From contig JACZXM010000044.1 of NCBI GenBank assembly GCA_022571615.1, positions 1-10,787 on the forward strand: 10,787 bases of DNA, given 5' to 3'. Position numbers and translations under genes: made by a program. The notes under the pieces were generated by a model, which was not told the origin of the DNA, made no database searches, and was given only the letters and a program-made list of their open reading frames with translations. Each line of letters opens with the position of its first letter. The first letter of the stretch is position 1. Positions 7,027-10,787 of the stretch are shown here, piece by piece. The stretch is from Acidobacteriota bacterium. Its GTDB lineage: Bacteria; Acidobacteriota; UBA890; WLXD01.

Positions 7027-7866
7027 ATGAGCGGTTTCGGACAACGTCTAAAGGACAAGATCGGATCTCCGTCGCAGTGGTTCGGGGACCTCACGCGAAC
7101 TCCGGTGTGGAAATCGCTTTTTCGCCACAAGCTGCCGACCGACCCGAAGAACCGGGCGCTGGTCGTGCTCACCAACGTGTTCTTGCACCTGCACCCGCTG
7201 CGCATGCGCAAGCAGGGAATGCGGATCTCCTACACCTGGTGCATGGGTGGCATCTCGTTTTTCCTGTTCCTGTCGCTGACGGTGACCGGGATCCTGCTGA
7301 TGTTCTACTACCGACCCACGGCGCAACACGCCTACCCCGACATGCTCGACCTGATGGAGTCGGCGTCGCTGGGGCTGATGCGAGAGATGCATCGCTGGGC
7401 AGCGCACCTGATGATCATCACGGTGTGGTTGCACATGCTGCGTGTCTTCCTGACCGGCTCGTACAAGCCGCCACGGGAGTTCAACTGGGTGGTCGGGGTC
7501 CTGCTGATGGTGTTGACGCTGTTGTTCTCTTTCACCGGCTACCTGCTGCCGTGGGATCAGCTGGCGATGTGGGCGGTCACGGTGGGAAGCAACATGGCGC
7601 GCGCCACCCCGCTGATGGGAGTCGAGGGACCGGGCGCCCAGCTGATGGCCATCGGCGACGTGCCGCTGATCACAGCCGGATCTGACATGCGCTTCGTCCT
7701 GTTGGCGGGAAGATTCGTCGGTGAGGGCGCTCTGCTGCGGTTCTACGTCCTGCACTGTCTCGGGATCCCCTTCATCTTCGTGATCCTGCTGTCGACGCAC
7801 TTCTGGCGCGTGCGCCGAGACGGCGGCATCTCCGGACCGGGCAAGGGCGGCCGGCTGGCGCTGTAA
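7027..7866 (+). CDS. Cytochrome b6-like subunit (N-terminal half of cytochrome b) with a haem cn-type cysteine
   Basis: The dihaem membrane subunit carrying electrons from the Qo to the Qi site. At 279 residues it is longer than plant b6 (about 215) through an N-terminal tail of about 40 residues and a longer loop at about 185-235. Four membrane segments contain the haem ligands: H122 and H136 (14 apart) in helix B, H243 and H258 (15 apart) in helix D. The 15-residue spacing is b6-type; bc1-type b has 14. WCMGGIS (71-77) aligns with the b6 YCLGGIT motif whose cysteine binds haem c(n) covalently, so C72 is predicted to do the same. YYRPT (94-98), FLTGSYKPPREFNW (141-154), GYLLPWDQ (171-178) and the ISGP at the end are further b6 hallmarks. 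It follows Rieske and precedes the subunit IV-like gene by 16 bp, as in petB-petD order. Identification is secure; symbol withheld because the complex is not a true b6f. Confidence 0.96.
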   Translation: MSGFGQRLKDKIGSPSQWFGDLTRTPVWKSLFRHKLPTDPKNRALVVLTNVFLHLHPLRMRKQGMRISYTWCMGGISFFLFLSLTVTGILLMFYYRPTAQHAYPDMLDLMESASLGLMREMHRWAAHLMIITVWLHMLRVFLTGSYKPPREFNWVVGVLLMVLTLLFSFTGYLLPWDQLAMWAVTVGSNMARATPLMGVEGPGAQLMAIGDVPLITAGSDMRFVLLAGRFVGEGALLRFYVLHCLGIPFIFVILLSTHFWRVRRDGGISGPGKGGRLAL

Positions 7867-7870
7867 GCGC

Positions 7871-7876
7871 GGGGAG
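7871..7876 (+). promoter_or_regulatory. Ribosome-binding site that decides the subunit IV-like start
   Basis: GGGGAG at 7871-7876 is 6 bases before ATG 7883. A GTG one codon earlier (7880) is only 3 bases from it and is less likely to be the start. Confidence 0.55.
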
Positions 7877-7882
7877 CGAGTG

Positions 7883-9010
7883 ATGGAGACGATCAAGCAC
7901 GTCATCAACACCCTGTTCGCGCCGCAGTACCTGGTCACCCTGGTGATCATCGGCCTGTTCCTGTTCTACCGCTACCGCAGGGTGGTGACCCAGAACAAAC
8001 TGGTCGCCTACTCGATTCTGGCCGCGCCGGTGGTCTTCTTTGCTGTCTCGACCCTCGACCCCAACTTCTGGGTGCAGTTCAAACGGCCGGACAACGTGCC
8101 GATCGCAGGCATGATGCTGCTGGTGCTGTTCTTCACCTGGCTGGCGCTCAAGAAGGCGGTGCAGAACGACGATCGCATCCGCGATGGGCGGCCGGTGGCC
8201 GAAGCGGAGCCGGAGGAAGAGGAGAAGGTCTTCATCTGGCCGGACCTCGTTTACACCGAGCTCATCTGCCTGCTGCTGGTGAGCATCCTGCTGACCGTGT
8301 GGTCGATCGTGATCCCGGCTCCGCTGGAGGAGCCGGCGAACCCACAATTGACTCCGAACCCCTCCAAGGCCCCCTGGTACTTCCTGGGGCTGCAAGAGAT
8401 CCTCGTGTACTTCGACCCCTGGCTCGCGGGGGTAGTCATTCCGACCTTCATTGTCATCGGGCTGATGGCGATCCCGTATATCGACACCAACCCGAAAGGG
8501 AACGGCTACTACACCTTCGAGGAGCGGCGCAGTGAGATCTTGCTGTTCCAGTTTGGCTTCATCGTTCTGTGGGTGACTTTGATTGTGTTGGGCACGTTCT
8601 TGCGCGGTCCGAACTGGAATTTCTTCGGTCCATTTGAAACGTGGGATCCGCACAAAGTCGAAGCGCTCAAGAACGTGAACTTGTCGGATTACTATTACTA
8701 TTGGCTGCTCGACCAACCGAAGCCGGAGGCTCCGCCGGACGCGGACGTTATTACTCAGTTGTGGGCCATCTTCAGACGGGAGTTCGTAGGCATTTTCTTG
8801 GTGCTTGGCTACTTTCTTGCGTTGCCCCCCGCGCTCGTAATCTTCAGCAAGTTCTTCCGCAAGATGTTCATCAAGATGGGATTCATGCGTTACATGGTGA
8901 TGACCTTCTTGCTGTTGTCGATGGGCTTGTTCCCGATCAAGATGATCGCTCGCTGGACCGTGAACTTGAAGTACTTTATCTCGATTCCGGAGTGGTTGTT
9001 GAATTTCTGA
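7883..9010 (+). CDS. Enlarged cytochrome b C-terminal half (subunit IV-like) with extra membrane helices
   Basis: A 375-residue membrane protein supplying the Qo-site half of cytochrome b. The subunit IV-like core starts near FIWPDLVYTELI (117-128) and includes helices at about 124-144, 180-198 and 219-240, the Qo motif region KAPWYFLGLQEI (162-173), and IPYIDTNPKGNGYYTFEERR (197-216). The usual PEWY is APWY here (163-166), so the acidic residue that contacts quinol in bc1 is lacking. Three extra helices precede the core (about 17-33, 43-58, 73-90) and two follow it (about 300-322 and 335-355), ending in a RWTVNLKYFISIPEW segment. True subunit IV has about 160 residues and three helices. Leucine codons change sharply at residue 220 (position 8540): before it almost all are CTG/CTC, after it most are TTG. 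The reading frame stays intact across this switch. The family assignment is secure; what the extra helices do is unknown. Confidence 0.92.
   Translation: METIKHVINTLFAPQYLVTLVIIGLFLFYRYRRVVTQNKLVAYSILAAPVVFFAVSTLDPNFWVQFKRPDNVPIAGMMLLVLFFTWLALKKAVQNDDRIRDGRPVAEAEPEEEEKVFIWPDLVYTELICLLLVSILLTVWSIVIPAPLEEPANPQLTPNPSKAPWYFLGLQEILVYFDPWLAGVVIPTFIVIGLMAIPYIDTNPKGNGYYTFEERRSEILLFQFGFIVLWVTLIVLGTFLRGPNWNFFGPFETWDPHKVEALKNVNLSDYYYYWLLDQPKPEAPPDADVITQLWAIFRREFVGIFLVLGYFLALPPALVIFSKFFRKMFIKMGFMRYMVMTFLLLSMGLFPIKMIARWTVNLKYFISIPEWLLNF
8500..8600. other. Composition and codon-use junction inside a gene
   Basis: Within the subunit IV-like gene I counted about 29 leucine codons before position 8540, of which one is TTG, and about 23 from 8540 to the stop, of which 14 are TTG. 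GC-ending codons also drop for other residues (more ATT, TAT, CGT, GAT). The lower-GC style continues through the cytochrome c gene to the right edge. The junction lies in a well-conserved protein stretch (GYYTFEERRSEILLF), where two related genes could recombine, or two assemblies be wrongly joined, without losing the frame. Confidence 0.65.
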
Positions 9011-9017
9011 CGAACGT

Positions 9018-9040
9018 CCCTTCCTTATTGATGAGAAGGG
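9018..9040 (+). promoter_or_regulatory. Small inverted repeat covering the ribosome-binding site of the cytochrome c gene
   Basis: CCCTTC (9018-9023) and GAAGGG (9035-9040) can pair as a 6-bp stem with an 11-base loop, in the 42-bp gap before the cytochrome c start. The 3' arm contains the AGAAGG that would serve as the ribosome-binding site, so the fold could lower translation. There is no run of T after it, so it is not a terminator. The stem is short and may be chance. Confidence 0.25.
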
Positions 9041-9052
9041 TTGGTGAATACC

Positions 9053-10787
9053 ATGCCTGCACAAGAACAACCGAAATACAACCAAAACCAGATGCACACG
9101 ATCTTCGCGGTCGCATGTGTCATTTTGTTGGTTTCTACCGTATGGATGCTCTTGGCGGACCACAGTCGTGAGTGGAAAAAGCATCAAATCAAGTTTCGTG
9201 ATGCCGAGATTCAGTTGAACAATTGGCAGCAGTTGGCTCAACTAACCAACGTAAAAGTGCATGTCTACGACGCCCTGGCATCGCGCTTGTTGGAACTTCA
9301 AGGCAAGCCGTTGGACCAAGCGACGCTTAACGAATTCCGGGAAAGCGTGAAGAGTTTTAGGGAAGTCGAGAATACAGAACCGCCCAATTACGATTTGTCG
9401 GAAGTCGATAGTCGTGCCGAAGAGCTAAACAAAGCGGCCGCGGAAGCGACATCCGCGCGGAAATCGGCCAATGAGAAACGCTCGCAGTTGGGGTCAACTC
9501 GGTACATACAAACTCTCACGCAAGACAGGCTGCAGGAGCTGCGAAAAGACCTGGCCAATTTGCTGCGGACGTTAGACAGTAATCTAACCAATTTGGAAAA
9601 GCAGCTGGAGGAGGCGAAGGACGATCCTGCAAAAAGTGAGGAGTTGAAGAAAAAGATCGACGAGAACAAGGAGGAAAAGGCGGAAGCTGAGCCGCGAGTG
9701 AAGGACTTAGAGCAACGAGTAAGGGATGGTAAAGACACAATCGACAGCCTTAAAGATGCGTCCCTCGATCTAACGAAAAAAGCCAAGGACGCCGAAAAAG
9801 AGGCGAAAAAAGCCCGCGATAATTTACTCGAAGCGTTGCGCGTAGTGATCGCCGCCACTCGGTTTCGTGAAGAGGTCTTTCTCGACGACCGCAAAACGGT
9901 CCAGGGCAAACTTGATGCCGCAAAAGCTGATTTGGGAGAGGCGGTCCGTGATGGCCACAAAAATCAATTCGAGGCGTTGCAACAAGATATCACTCGGCTA
10001 ATCGATGAAATCGAACGACTAACCGCGGAATTCGATAACGCCAAGGGTCATCGTGACGAGTTGGCAGATTATTTGAACAAGATGACGGCCGAGGCTGACG
10101 GCGTTAGCAAGAAGCTGGAAGAGGCACGTGGCGAGTTGGCTCGACTGGAAGCTGCCAATGTGGAAAAACGTTCGACATTTTTCGTTGGACAGTTTCCGTT
10201 CTTTGGCAAGAAGTGGCTCGAGATGCCTATCCTCGACGCGTTCAATTCTCCGCTGGCAATCGATAACTTGTGGGACTATGACAACACGATCGATATCAAC
10301 TTTCGCCGCGTGCGCCGCTATGACCGCTGCACAACGTGTCATCGCGGAATCCAAAAAACGATGCCGGGTTCTTCCATCGAGCCGGCGATCATCAAAGAGC
10401 GGATGCTCGATCTTGTTCTCGCAACTCCTGACGAGGACGCCGTGGCCGTCGCGCGGGAAGAGCTGAAACGGCGTCGCGAAGAATGGGAGCAGCGTCAAAA
10501 CGATGACGAAAACGACGACGATGAACCGCCGCCCGCGTTGGAAGAGTTGTTGTATGGAATCCGTATTGCTCGTGAAGATGAGTATTTGCTCGACCGCGAC
10601 GCGGTGACCCTCAGTTTCGTTCAGCCCTACTCCGAGGATATTCTTGTCAACGGCAACACAGCGGCGTCGATGGTTCTGCCAAGCTCTCTTGGAGCTCGCG
10701 CGTTCCTTGCGTCAACGGACGCGGAGACAACTCCAATAGATGGCGAGCTGATTGGCCCCAAGGAACTGCAGGCCAGGGAACAGCCTT
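9053..10787 (+). CDS. Membrane-anchored coiled-coil cytochrome c, 3' end cut by the window
   Basis: Reading from ATG 9053 gives 578 codons with no stop before the right edge. In order: a polar N-tail; one membrane anchor at about 17-35 (IFAVACVILLVSTVWMLL); a HSREWKKHQIKF segment at 37-48; a charged alpha-helical, largely coiled-coil region at about 122-370 rich in Lys, Glu, Ala and Leu; a globular linker with EMPILDAFNSPLAIDNLW near 390-407; then a haem c site, RCTTCH (C426, C429, H430). An acidic run (NDDENDDDE) lies near 483-491. The end is not recognised. It should be anchored in the membrane with the haem in the periplasm, where it would take electrons from the Rieske protein. More haem sites may lie beyond the window. 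Starts at GTG 9044 or TTG 9041 are also possible; AGAAGG at 9034-9039 is nearer to them than to the ATG. From memory, similar cytochromes occur in Planctomycetota. Codon use is AT-richer than upstream genes. Confidence 0.9.
   Translation, partial: MPAQEQPKYNQNQMHTIFAVACVILLVSTVWMLLADHSREWKKHQIKFRDAEIQLNNWQQLAQLTNVKVHVYDALASRLLELQGKPLDQATLNEFRESVKSFREVENTEPPNYDLSEVDSRAEELNKAAAEATSARKSANEKRSQLGSTRYIQTLTQDRLQELRKDLANLLRTLDSNLTNLEKQLEEAKDDPAKSEELKKKIDENKEEKAEAEPRVKDLEQRVRDGKDTIDSLKDASLDLTKKAKDAEKEAKKARDNLLEALRVVIAATRFREEVFLDDRKTVQGKLDAAKADLGEAVRDGHKNQFEALQQDITRLIDEIERLTAEFDNAKGHRDELADYLNKMTAEADGVSKKLEEARGELARLEAANVEKRSTFFVGQFPFFGKKWLEMPILDAFNSPLAIDNLWDYDNTIDINFRRVRRYDRCTTCHRGIQKTMPGSSIEPAIIKERMLDLVLATPDEDAVAVAREELKRRREEWEQRQNDDENDDDEPPPALEELLYGIRIAREDEYLLDRDAVTLSFVQPYSEDILVNGNTAASMVLPSSLGARAFLASTDAETTPIDGELIGPKELQAREQP

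Noticed and set aside
7772..9241. A 489-codon open frame on the - strand over the cytochrome b genes
   Set aside because: Its Gln/His/Arg-rich composition is the antisense of membrane-protein codons; the + strand carries clear haem and Qo motifs and good ribosome-binding sites.
9388..9960. A 190-codon Ser/Phe-rich open frame on the - strand
   Set aside because: It is the antisense image of the Lys/Glu-rich coiled coil of the cytochrome c gene, which explains its odd composition.

Overview
The window is bacterial, densely coded and has no stretch over 200 bases without a gene. From position 1 to about 8530 the DNA is very GC-rich (roughly two thirds GC by eye, with CTG the dominant leucine codon). 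From about 8540 to the right edge it is clearly less GC-rich (near 50 % in the stretches I counted) and TTG becomes the main leucine codon. The left part suggests a high-GC bacterium I cannot place. The right part looks like Planctomycetota (a Pirellula-type lineage), judged from codon use and from memory of similar coiled-coil cytochromes there. The switch falls inside one intact gene, so the window is either a real recombinant or an assembly chimera.

Layout. 1-1104 (-): class V PLP-dependent aminotransferase (alanine/serine-glyoxylate type), running off the left edge. 1301-1954 (+): MobA-type molybdenum cofactor guanylyltransferase. 1934-3139 (-): archaeal-type cofactor-independent phosphoglycerate mutase, overlapping the end of mobA tail to tail. 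3142-3855 (-): family 2 glycosyltransferase, 2 bp upstream of the mutase start and in one operon with it. From 4020 everything is on the + strand: a polytopic membrane protein of unknown function (4020-4826); a double zinc-ribbon protein with a membrane hairpin (4826-5314); a membrane-anchored HEAT-repeat protein (5482-6402); a Tat-type Rieske iron-sulfur protein (6429-6980); a cytochrome b6-like protein (7027-7866); an enlarged subunit IV-like cytochrome b C-terminal half (7883-9010); and a membrane-anchored coiled-coil cytochrome c (9053 to beyond the right edge).

The right half is a quinol:cytochrome c oxidoreductase (Rieske/cytochrome b) operon. The b subunit has b6-type haem spacing and the cysteine that in b6 binds haem cn covalently. 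The subunit IV-like protein has eight predicted membrane segments instead of three and an APWY in place of the Qo PEWY motif. The electron acceptor appears to be a haem domain placed after a coiled-coil region of about 250 residues. Three uncharacterised proteins (polytopic, zinc-ribbon, HEAT) lie directly upstream and are candidate assembly factors or extra subunits. I see no tRNA, rRNA, insertion sequence or CRISPR array.
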